Assembly: GCF_913775985.1 (NCBI RefSeq)
Contig: NZ_CAJYMB010000147.1
Location: forward strand, 248,001-312,000
DNA length: 64,000 nt
Reading direction: 5' to 3'
Origin: an uncultured Pluralibacter sp.
GTDB taxonomy: Bacteria; Pseudomonadota; Gammaproteobacteria; Enterobacterales; Enterobacteriaceae
The position numbers were made by a program, and so were the translations under genes. The notes under the pieces are model-generated. The model was not told the DNA's origin, did no database searches, and saw only the letters and a list, made by a program, of their open reading frames with translations. Positions 9,135 to 15,890 of this stretch are shown here, one piece after another. Every line of letters starts with the position of its first letter. The first letter of the stretch is position 1.

Positions 9135-9154
9135 TTTCCACTTTGAAGTGGAAA
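9135..9154. promoter_or_regulatory. Perfect 20-bp palindrome, candidate operator of the PRD regulator
   Basis: TTTCCACTT and AAGTGGAAA are perfect inverse copies separated by TG. It would overlap the -35 region of the promoter suggested here and lies about 70 bp before the first gene. The HTH-PRD regulator at the far end of the operon is the obvious candidate ligand, but a repressor cannot be excluded. Confidence 0.5.
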
Positions 9155-9223
9155 ACAACTCGCTACAAACACCTGTCCCGCACCGTTACTGTTATTCCAG
9201 ACGCAATCAATGGGGCTACAAGA

Positions 9224-9553
9224 GTGAATAACGGAGCAGTCATTACCGACGCAGGGAGCCAGACCGAAGCGCTTGCCGAACGCATGCTGGGTCAGGTGTA
9301 CAGCCTGCTGAAAGAGCACGGCATCATCCCGAACGCCGTCCAGCAGCAAATGCTGACCTCGCACGTCCGCGCCATGGCGCACCGGTCAATCACCGGTGAA
9401 CCGCTGCCGGAAGTGGAAGCCAGCCTGTTTGACGAAATTTCCCCCGAATCAATGGCGCTTGCCCGGGCAGTTGTTGCCCAGTTTGGCAACCTGCCGGACG
9501 AAGAAGCCTGGCTGCTGTCGGTGCACTTCGAAGTCGCGAAAGAAAACATTTAA
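9224..9553 (+). CDS. Stand-alone PRD-domain protein
   Basis: A 109-residue protein if it starts at the GTG at 9224, which has GGGG 8 nt upstream; the frame extends to a TTG at 9143, but that lies inside the palindromic operator and is unlikely. The sequence looks like one PTS regulation domain: a helical bundle with conserved His/Arg segments (SHVRAMAHRSITGEPLP) and the closing LPDEEAWLLSVHFEVAKEN. Such domains are normally phosphorylated on His by HPr or EIIB and are fused to DNA- or RNA-binding parts, which are missing here. It heads the operon, 10 nt before the SFCGS gene. It may tune the full-length PRD regulator at 15891-17801; that role is inferred. Confidence 0.75.
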   Translation: MNNGAVITDAGSQTEALAERMLGQVYSLLKEHGIIPNAVQQQMLTSHVRAMAHRSITGEPLPEVEASLFDEISPESMALARAVVAQFGNLPDEEAWLLSVHFEVAKENI

Positions 9554-9563
9554 GGAGCAGAAC

Positions 9564-9926
9564 ATGACACAGATTACCGTAGTGATTGGCGATCGCCTGG
9601 GCAAAGGCCAGAAAGTCGCAGCAGGCGTTGAGAAAGCGGGCGGCCGCGCGGTGGTTGTACCGGGCATGGCTGCGGACATGAAGCTTGGCGACGCGATGAA
9701 AGCGGAAAACGCCACCTTCGGCATCTCCTTCTGCGGCAGCGGCGGCGCGGGTGCTATCACCGCCCAGACGAAACACGGCTACAAAGCTAAATACGGCATG
9801 CGCTCCGTTGAAGAAGGCGTTACCGCCATCAACGAAGGCGCTAACGTGCTGGGCTTCGGCTTTATGGACAAAGAAGAGCTGGGCGAGCGTCTGGTTCAGG
9901 CGTGGCAGAAGAAGTACGGCGCATAA
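9564..9926 (+). CDS. Glycine-rich SFCGS family protein
   Basis: A 120-residue soluble protein whose central ISFCGSGGAGA (Cys at residue 57) is the hallmark of the glycine-rich SFCGS family. The fold looks alpha/beta: MTQITVVIGD, then a helix, then VVVPGM. No function is established. The single Cys in a glycine-rich loop next to membrane-protein genes recalls the layout of PTS EIIB subunits, but no homology is claimed. AAGGAG precedes the ATG. It lies between the PRD gene and DUF4312 with gaps of 10 and 2 nt, so it is translated from the same operon mRNA. Confidence 0.85.
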   Translation: MTQITVVIGDRLGKGQKVAAGVEKAGGRAVVVPGMAADMKLGDAMKAENATFGISFCGSGGAGAITAQTKHGYKAKYGMRSVEEGVTAINEGANVLGFGFMDKEELGERLVQAWQKKYGA

Positions 9927-9928
9927 GC

Positions 9929-10228
9929 ATGAAACAACAATTCACCACCACGGTGAGGGTAAAGGGCAAAGGCGAGGACAAAGCACGCGCCTTTGCCGAT
10001 GCCCTGAGCCAGGTCCAGGCAGCGGTGATGAAAGCCTCACCGTGCATCCTGCTGCGTATTGAGCCACAGGACGTGGAGGTGGTTCAGGCGCAGGTCGCGG
10101 TGCGGAAAGAAGCCTTTCTGTTCATCTTCCTGCGCCGCGAGCGACGCACGTTCAGCGTCGAGCTGGACGTCACCGTCAACGTGACGGCACTGAATCTTGA
10201 TGAAGTGGACTTCGTTACGCATCAATAA
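9929..10228 (+). CDS. DUF4312 family protein
   Basis: A 99-residue soluble protein beginning MKQQFTTTVRVKGKGEDKARAF, of unknown function (DUF4312). It appears to be a small alpha/beta protein: a beta strand, an amphipathic helix (residues 16-35), then strands rich in Val, Leu and Phe. Its start lies 2 nt past the SFCGS stop with no clear ribosome site, so translation is probably coupled. Always read it together with the SFCGS, DUF4311 and DUF4310 proteins; the four look like one functional unit. Confidence 0.85.
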   Translation: MKQQFTTTVRVKGKGEDKARAFADALSQVQAAVMKASPCILLRIEPQDVEVVQAQVAVRKEAFLFIFLRRERRTFSVELDVTVNVTALNLDEVDFVTHQ

Positions 10229-10248
10229 CCATTAGAAAGGGCAGAGTC

Positions 10249-11025
10249 ATGTTCCTGATTATACTTATTAAATCGCTCATTATTGGCGGCCTGGTTGGCG
10301 TCGGTGTGGGCGCCGGCGCTGCACGCATGTTTCATGCACCCACCACGCAAGGGATGGGTGCTTTTCGTACGTTGGGCGAGCTGAACTCCTGCGAGGGCGA
10401 CCCGGCGTCACATTTCTCCTTTGGTCTTGGATTCTTCTTTAACGCCTGGGCGTCTTCCGTTGCGGCGGGTGCCTTCACCCAGGACGTTGACCACCGCATC
10501 ATCCCGAACTGGGGCGCGGCGGCACTGATGATGAAAAATCGCAACCTCGCCGAAACCCTGCACGATCCGAAGAAGATGGCCATTGCCTGCGGCATCATCG
10601 GCATGGTCGTCGTGGCATTCCTCAACTCCACCGCCTCCGCGGTGCCGGCGGCCCTTCAGGTGACCGCGGTTAAAGTGCTGGTCCCGGCGGCAAACCTGCT
10701 GGTGAACATCATCATGCCGGTGATTTTCTGGCTGGCGGCAATCGACGCCGGTAAAAAATCGGGCTTCTGGGCAACCATTTTCGGCGGCGCTGCGCAGCTG
10801 ATCATGGGCAACGCCGTACCGGGCCTGGTGCTGGGCATCCTGATCGGCAAAGGCGTTGAAGAGGCGGGCTGGAACCGCGTCACCAAAGTGATGATGGGGG
10901 CCATTGTCGTCCTGTTTGTGATGAGCGCCTTCTTCCGCGGTTTCGACATGAAGATGATCGAATCCTTCCACATGACGGTGCCGAACTGGCTGGATCTGCT
11001 GCACAACGCGCTGAGCGGCAAATAA
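10249..11025 (+). CDS. DUF4311 family membrane protein
   Basis: A 258-residue inner-membrane protein with about six or seven hydrophobic segments; the first is residues 4-25, glycine-rich, and the last is near 215-232. Conserved-looking polar features inside it are GELNSCEGDPASHFSFGLG (about residues 44-62) and TQDVDHRIIPNWGAAA, unlike ordinary helices and possibly a substrate path. The family (DUF4311) has no known function. AAAGGG lies before the ATG. Next to DUF4310, it is probably half of a two-component permease; that is inferred from context. Confidence 0.85.
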   Translation: MFLIILIKSLIIGGLVGVGVGAGAARMFHAPTTQGMGAFRTLGELNSCEGDPASHFSFGLGFFFNAWASSVAAGAFTQDVDHRIIPNWGAAALMMKNRNLAETLHDPKKMAIACGIIGMVVVAFLNSTASAVPAALQVTAVKVLVPAANLLVNIIMPVIFWLAAIDAGKKSGFWATIFGGAAQLIMGNAVPGLVLGILIGKGVEEAGWNRVTKVMMGAIVVLFVMSAFFRGFDMKMIESFHMTVPNWLDLLHNALSGK

Positions 11026-11036
11026 GGGGATAACGG

Positions 11037-11678
11037 ATGGAACAGAATAAAGGTTTTTGGTACGCGGACTGGTCATTCCCGATCTTTGTCGGTCTGCTCT
11101 CTTCCGGCGTGTTTGCCGGGACGCACATGTACTACCTGTACGGTATCGGCGCATTTAACGAAGTGGCCTTCGTGGCGATGCTGAAGTCCGGGATTGATAC
11201 CGGCGTATACGGCGCGGTAGCGGCATTTGGCGCAAGCTTCCTGTTTGCCCGCATCATCGAAGGCTCGCTGGTGGGGATTCTGGATATCGGCGGGGCGATC
11301 CAAACCGGTATCGGCCTCGGGGTTCCGGCGCTGCTGCTGGGCGCGGGCTTCGTGTTCCCGGTGGCGAACTTTGCCGCATCGCTGGCCACTGGCCTGATCC
11401 TCGGCCTGGCGATTGGCTACATCATCATTCTGGCGCGTAAATTCACCATCAATCAGAGCAACTCCACCTACGGTGCTGACGTGATGATGGGCGCGGGCAA
11501 CACCTCTGGCCGCTTCCTCGGCCCGTTGATTATCCTCAGCGCCATGACTGCCTCCATTCCAATCGGCATTGGCTCTCTGGTCGGCGCGCTCATTTTTTAC
11601 ATCTGGCAGAAGCCGATCACCGGCGGGGCAATCCTCGGCGCGATGATCCTCGGCTCCATCTTCCCGGTGGCGCTGTAA
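11037..11678 (+). CDS. DUF4310 family membrane protein
   Basis: A 213-residue polytopic membrane protein with about six hydrophobic segments, rich in Gly and Ala (VYGAVAAFGASFLFA, GLGVPALLLGAGFVFPVA). A conserved-looking hydrophilic loop, FTINQSNSTYGADVMMGAGN, sits between the fourth and fifth helices. The family (DUF4310) is of unknown function. It starts 11 nt after DUF4311 with AAGGGGATAACGG as ribosome site. The two membrane proteins have similar size and style and may pair in the membrane as a permease. Confidence 0.85.
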   Translation: MEQNKGFWYADWSFPIFVGLLSSGVFAGTHMYYLYGIGAFNEVAFVAMLKSGIDTGVYGAVAAFGASFLFARIIEGSLVGILDIGGAIQTGIGLGVPALLLGAGFVFPVANFAASLATGLILGLAIGYIIILARKFTINQSNSTYGADVMMGAGNTSGRFLGPLIILSAMTASIPIGIGSLVGALIFYIWQKPITGGAILGAMILGSIFPVAL

Positions 11679-11696
11679 GCCAGCAAGGAGAACGCG

Positions 11697-12830
11697 ATGT
11701 TTGATTTACTGCTAAAAGGCGCGCGCCTGGTTGACGATACGGTAACGGATATCGCCATCAAAGACGGCAAAATTGCCGCGCTGGGTGAGATTAACGCGGA
11801 GGCGGCGAACGTCGTCTCCCTCGACGGCAAATGCTACGTCAGCGCCGGCTGGATTGACCTGCACGTTCACTGCTATCCGAAATCGCCGATTTACCACGAC
11901 GAGCCGGACAGCGTGGGCATCGCCACCGGCGTGACCACCGTTATCGACGCGGGCAGCACCGGCGCGGATGACGTAGACACCTTCTATGAGCTGACCCGCC
12001 AGTGCGCCACCGACGTGTACGCCCTGCTGAATATTTCCCGGGTCGGACTGATTGCCCAGAACGAGCTGGCGAACATGGACAACATCGACGCCGATGCCTT
12101 TAGCGCCGCCGTGAAGCGCCATCCGGACTTTATCGTCGGCCTGAAGGCGCGCATGAGCAGCAGCGTGGTGGGCGACAACGGCATTACGCCGCTGGAAAAA
12201 GCGAAGCAGTTTCAGAAGGCCAATGGCGACTTGCCGCTGATGGTGCACATCGGCAACAACCCGCCGAACCTCGACGAGATTGCCGAACTGCTTACCTCCG
12301 GCGACATCATCACCCACTGCTATAACGGCAAGCCGAACCGCATTCTGACGCCTGCGGGCGCGCTGCGGGCTTCCGTTGCCGATGCGCTCAAGCGCGGCGT
12401 GAAGCTAGACGTGGGGCACGGCTCCGCCAGCCTCAGCTTTGCGGTGGCGAAGACAGCGATCGGCATGGGCATCCTGCCGAACACCATCAGCTCGGATATC
12501 TACTGCCGCAACCGCATCGACGGGCCGGTCTACTCTCTGGCGCGGGTGATGGCGAAATTCCTGGCGCTGGGCATGACCCTGCCGCAGGTGATTGCTTGCG
12601 TGACGGCCCACGCCGCCGACGCGGTGCGCCTCAAGCAGAAAGGCCAGCTGACGGTGGGCTTTGATGCCGATTTGACTATTTTCACCTTAAAACGCCGGCC
12701 GCTGGAGCTGGTGGATGCCGAAAAAGATGTCCTGCATGCGGAACAGGATCTGGTGCCGCTAGCGGCGATCCGCGCGGGCAAGGGCTACATGACCGAACAG
12801 GGGAGCGCAGAACATGCCTTCGATTTATGA
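11697..12830 (+). CDS. Amidohydrolase/deacetylase family metal-dependent hydrolase
   Basis: A 377-residue cytoplasmic enzyme of the amidohydrolase superfamily (dihydroorotase/deacetylase-like branch). The metal-binding HxH is seen in DLHVHCYPKS near residue 60, a Lys in GLKARMSSSVV could be the carbamylated ligand, and later His/Asp ligands are in LMVHIGNNPP and DVGHGSASL. It would remove an acyl group or open a cyclic amide of the imported compound before the lyase acts. It overlaps the dgaE-like start by 17 nt, implying translational coupling. The exact substrate is unknown; an N-acylated amino sugar acid would fit the next two enzymes. Confidence 0.88.
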   Translation: MFDLLLKGARLVDDTVTDIAIKDGKIAALGEINAEAANVVSLDGKCYVSAGWIDLHVHCYPKSPIYHDEPDSVGIATGVTTVIDAGSTGADDVDTFYELTRQCATDVYALLNISRVGLIAQNELANMDNIDADAFSAAVKRHPDFIVGLKARMSSSVVGDNGITPLEKAKQFQKANGDLPLMVHIGNNPPNLDEIAELLTSGDIITHCYNGKPNRILTPAGALRASVADALKRGVKLDVGHGSASLSFAVAKTAIGMGILPNTISSDIYCRNRIDGPVYSLARVMAKFLALGMTLPQVIACVTAHAADAVRLKQKGQLTVGFDADLTIFTLKRRPLELVDAEKDVLHAEQDLVPLAAIRAGKGYMTEQGSAEHAFDL

Positions 12831-13932
12831 GAAGTACAATTTAAAACAGGTGATTAACGCTTCCGGGCGCATGACCATTCTCGGCGTTTCAACACCGCGC
12901 CCGGAAGTGGTGCAGGCGGCGATGGACGGCATGAACCACTACTTCGAGATGAAAGACCTGGTGAACAAAACCGGGGAGTACATCGCGAAGCTGCTGGACG
13001 TTGAGGGCGCGACTGTCGTTTCCTGCGCCTCCGCGGGGATTGCCCAGTCTGTCGCAGCGGTACTGGTAAAAGACAGCGACTGGCTGCTGGAAAACCTGCA
13101 CGTCACCCCGGTTGAGAACAACGAAATCGTCCTGCCGCGCGGCCACAACGTCAACTTCGGCGCGCCGGTCAGCACCATGATTGCGCTGGGCGGCGGCAGG
13201 ATGGTGGAAGCAGGTTACGCTAACGAGTGTTCAGCCGCGCAGCTGGCGGCGGCCATTACGCCGCGCACCGCCGCGATCATGTACATCAAATCCCACCACT
13301 GCGTGCAGAAGAGCATGCTCAGCGTGGCCCAGGCCGCAGAGGTTGCCCGCGCGCACCACCTGCCGCTGATCGTCGACGCCGCGGCGGAAGAAGATCTGCA
13401 GTGCTACTACCGCGCCGGCGCGGATCTGGTTATCTACAGCGGCGCGAAAGCCATTGAAGGGCCAACCAGCGGCCTGGTGATCGGCAAAACGCAGTACGTT
13501 GAGTGGGTGAAGCGCCAGTCCAACGGTATTGGCCGCGCCATGAAGGTGGGCAAAGAGGGCATTCTCGGCCTGACCTGCGCCATCGAACACTACATGACCG
13601 CGGAGAAAGAGAGCGGGGCGCAGATGGTGGCGAAGATGACGCCGTTTATTGACGCGCTCAACGGCCTGAACGGCGTTACCGCTCGGGTGGTATGGGATGC
13701 TGCGGGCCGCGATATCGCCCGGGCGGAGATCAAGTTTGATGAAGCCGTCACCCGTATCGCCACTGGCGATCTGGTGGCCGAGCTGAAAAAAGGCGAATAC
13801 GCCATCTACTTCCGCGGCTACAAAGCCAACGAAGGCATTATAGAAGCCGACGTGCGCAGCGTGAACGCGCAGCAGCTTGAGATTGTGGCAAAACGCATTG
13901 CCGACGTGCTGAACAAGGAGAAACACGCATGA
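12814..13932 (+). CDS. DgaE-like PLP-dependent ammonia-lyase
   Basis: A 372-residue pyridoxal-phosphate protein of the SelA-like family that includes DgaE, D-glucosaminate-6-phosphate ammonia-lyase (product 2-keto-3-deoxygluconate 6-phosphate plus ammonia). The PLP lysine is expected in DLVIYSGAKAIEGPTSG, preceded by the Asp of LIVDAAAEEDL that binds the pyridine nitrogen. The paired aldolase gene follows with a 4-nt ATGA overlap. In the Salmonella dga operon the pair sits behind a mannose-class PTS; here unknown membrane proteins take that place. The reaction is inferred from family and the DgaF partner. Confidence 0.87.
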   Translation: MPSIYEKYNLKQVINASGRMTILGVSTPRPEVVQAAMDGMNHYFEMKDLVNKTGEYIAKLLDVEGATVVSCASAGIAQSVAAVLVKDSDWLLENLHVTPVENNEIVLPRGHNVNFGAPVSTMIALGGGRMVEAGYANECSAAQLAAAITPRTAAIMYIKSHHCVQKSMLSVAQAAEVARAHHLPLIVDAAAEEDLQCYYRAGADLVIYSGAKAIEGPTSGLVIGKTQYVEWVKRQSNGIGRAMKVGKEGILGLTCAIEHYMTAEKESGAQMVAKMTPFIDALNGLNGVTARVVWDAAGRDIARAEIKFDEAVTRIATGDLVAELKKGEYAIYFRGYKANEGIIEADVRSVNAQQLEIVAKRIADVLNKEKHA

Positions 13933-14669
13933 AACTGACCCCTAACTTTTACCGCGACCGCGTCTGCCTGAACGTGCTGGCGGGTTCGAAATCCAACGCC
14001 AGCGATGTTTATGCCGCGGCGGAAGGTCATGTGCTGGTGGGCGTGCTCTCCAAAAACTACCCGGACGTCCCGGCGGCGGTTGCCGACATGCGCGAATACG
14101 CGAAGCTGATTGATAATGCGCTCTCCGTAGGCCTCGGGGCCGGCGATCCGAACCAGTCGGCGATGGTCAGCCAGATTTCCGCCGAAGTGCAGCCGCAGCA
14201 CGTTAACCAGGTTTTTACCGGCGTCGGCGCCAGCCGCGCGCTGCTGGGGCAGAATGAGACGGTGGTCAACGGTCTGGTTTCCCCTACCGGCACGCCGGGC
14301 ATGGTAAAAATCTCCACCGGCCCGCTCAGCAGCCAGGCGCCGGACGGCATCGTGCCTGTCGACACCGCCATTGCCCTGCTGAAAGATATGGGCTGCAGCT
14401 CCATCAAATATTTCCCGATGGGCGGCCTCAAGCACATTGACGAGTACAAAGCGGTGGCGGAAGCCTGCGCCCGCAACGACTTCTGGCTGGAGCCGACCGG
14501 CGGTATCGATCTGGAAAACTACAGCGAAATCCTGAAAATCGCGCTGGATGCCGGAGTGAAAAAGGTTATCCCGCACATTTACAGCTCGATTATCGACAAG
14601 GCCAGCGGCAATACCCGTCCGGAAGATGTTCGTACTCTGCTGGAGATGACCAAAAAACTGGTAGGCTAA
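13929..14669 (+). CDS. DgaF-like KDGP aldolase
   Basis: A 246-residue TIM-barrel protein of the DgaF family, a class of 2-keto-3-deoxy-6-phosphogluconate aldolases giving pyruvate and glyceraldehyde 3-phosphate. Conserved-looking active-site elements are GTPGMVKISTGPLSS, SSIKYFPMGGLKHIDEY (with the likely Schiff-base Lys) and EPTGGIDLENY. It is unrelated at sequence level to Eda. The start overlaps the lyase stop by 4 nt. Together the two enzymes would feed an amino sugar acid into glycolysis. Confidence 0.88.
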   Translation: MKLTPNFYRDRVCLNVLAGSKSNASDVYAAAEGHVLVGVLSKNYPDVPAAVADMREYAKLIDNALSVGLGAGDPNQSAMVSQISAEVQPQHVNQVFTGVGASRALLGQNETVVNGLVSPTGTPGMVKISTGPLSSQAPDGIVPVDTAIALLKDMGCSSIKYFPMGGLKHIDEYKAVAEACARNDFWLEPTGGIDLENYSEILKIALDAGVKKVIPHIYSSIIDKASGNTRPEDVRTLLEMTKKLVG

Positions 14670-14679
14670 CCCTGCCATC

Positions 14680-14704
14680 AATGCTCTCCCCCGCGGAGAG
14701 CATT
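14680..14704 (+). terminator. Intercistronic hairpin after the aldolase gene
   Basis: AATGCTCTCC pairs with GGAGAGCATT, giving a near-perfect 10-bp stem, but no T tract follows (TCACTTACC). It may be an mRNA-stabilising or partial-termination hairpin that separates the catabolic genes from the lactonase and regulator genes. Confidence 0.5.
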
Positions 14705-14727
14705 TCACTTACCCCCCGGGAGTTCTC

Positions 14728-15873
14728 ATGCTGTCCGCACGCCACCTGCTTATCGCTTCACTCTCTTTACTCTCCGCCGCCGCCCAGGCCCAGTACGCCT
14801 GGGTTGGCACCTACAATCCGAACGGCGAAGGGGTTTACCGCTTTACCGTTGATGCCCGCACTGGCGAGCTGCGCGACAGGACGCTGGTCAGCCAGCTGCC
14901 GAACACCGCCCAGCTGGCGGTGGCGCACGACGGCAAAACCCTGTACGTCGCCAGCGAGGCGGCCCAGGGCGTAGTGCAGGCGCTGAGGATTGGCGCGGAC
15001 GGCGCGCTGACCGAGCTGAATCAGGTTGCTTCCGGCGGTGCCGGGCCGGTCTGGCTGGCGCTGACACCCAGCGGCCGCCACCTGCTGGTGGCGAACTACG
15101 TCAGCGGCAGCGTTGCCGTGCTGCCGGTGAAAGAGGACGGCAGTCTCGCCGAGGCTTCGGATGTTCATCAGGACAGCGGCCCCGCGGGCGCTGCGAAGCC
15201 GGAAGCTGCCGCCGAGGGCAGCTTTGCCGCCAGCGATCACAACGGCCCGCACGCGCACATGATCGCCGCCGATCCGCAGGGCAAGTTTGTCTTTTCAACC
15301 GATCTCGGTCTGGACAGGATCTATCAATACCGCTTTGACGCGGCCAGCGGCAGGCTTACCCCCAACGATCCGCCGTTTATCGCCGCCTCGTCAAAAGGGG
15401 CCGGGCCGCGCCACTTTGTGTTTACGCCGAAGGGCGACGGGCTGTGGCTGGTGAACGAAGAGGCGTCCACCCTGACTTACTACGCGCTGGACGCACAGAA
15501 GGGCACGCTAACCGAAGGCAAAACCGTTTCGGTGCTGCCGGAAGGCTACAAAGGCACCAGCTTTGCCGCTGGTCTGGCCCTGAGCAGCGACGGCACGCAG
15601 CTTTATGTCGCGAACCGTTTGCATAACAGCATCGCTCACTTTACCGTGTCCGCCAGCGGCGAGCTGCATCATCAGGACGATGTGTGGACCCGCGGTGACT
15701 ATCCCCGCTCTCTGGCGCTTGATAAGCGCGGCGAGTGGCTATATGTGATGAACCAGCGCAGCGATAATATTACCCGCTTTCGCGTTGCGCCCGGCAGCGG
15801 CCGCCTGACTTTCGAGCCGGGCTACGTTGCCGTCGGCAGCCCGTCGCAGATGGTGATGTCGACGACACCTTAA
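14728..15873 (+). CDS. Exported lactonase-family beta-propeller protein
   Basis: A 381-residue protein of the lactonase (6-phosphogluconolactonase-like) seven-bladed propeller family. Unlike cytoplasmic Pgl it starts with a signal peptide (residues 1-21, LLIASLSLLSAAAQA), so it should act in the periplasm. Blade repeats such as LALTPSGRHLLVANYVSGSV and LALSSDGTQLYVANRLHNSI are clear, as is the SDHNGPHAHMIAADPQGKF segment typical of the family. GGGAG precedes the ATG. In this operon it could open a sugar-acid lactone before uptake; the substrate is not known. Confidence 0.87.
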   Translation: MLSARHLLIASLSLLSAAAQAQYAWVGTYNPNGEGVYRFTVDARTGELRDRTLVSQLPNTAQLAVAHDGKTLYVASEAAQGVVQALRIGADGALTELNQVASGGAGPVWLALTPSGRHLLVANYVSGSVAVLPVKEDGSLAEASDVHQDSGPAGAAKPEAAAEGSFAASDHNGPHAHMIAADPQGKFVFSTDLGLDRIYQYRFDAASGRLTPNDPPFIAASSKGAGPRHFVFTPKGDGLWLVNEEASTLTYYALDAQKGTLTEGKTVSVLPEGYKGTSFAAGLALSSDGTQLYVANRLHNSIAHFTVSASGELHHQDDVWTRGDYPRSLALDKRGEWLYVMNQRSDNITRFRVAPGSGRLTFEPGYVAVGSPSQMVMSTTP

Positions 15874-15890
15874 GATTGAAGGAGATTTGA

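Larger units (their letters stand above)
8692..9223. other. Divergent regulatory region between the TRAP unit and the SFCGS/DUF431x block
   Basis: This 532-bp gap holds no convincing gene. It contains an 11-bp inverted repeat near dctP, two CRP-like sites and a 20-bp palindrome near the plus-strand operon, each listed separately. Promoter assignments in it are inferred. Confidence 0.6.

Noticed and set aside
9143..9223. Extension of the PRD gene to a TTG at 9143
   Set aside because: The TTG lies inside the perfect palindrome and has no ribosome site; the GTG at 9224 is better placed.
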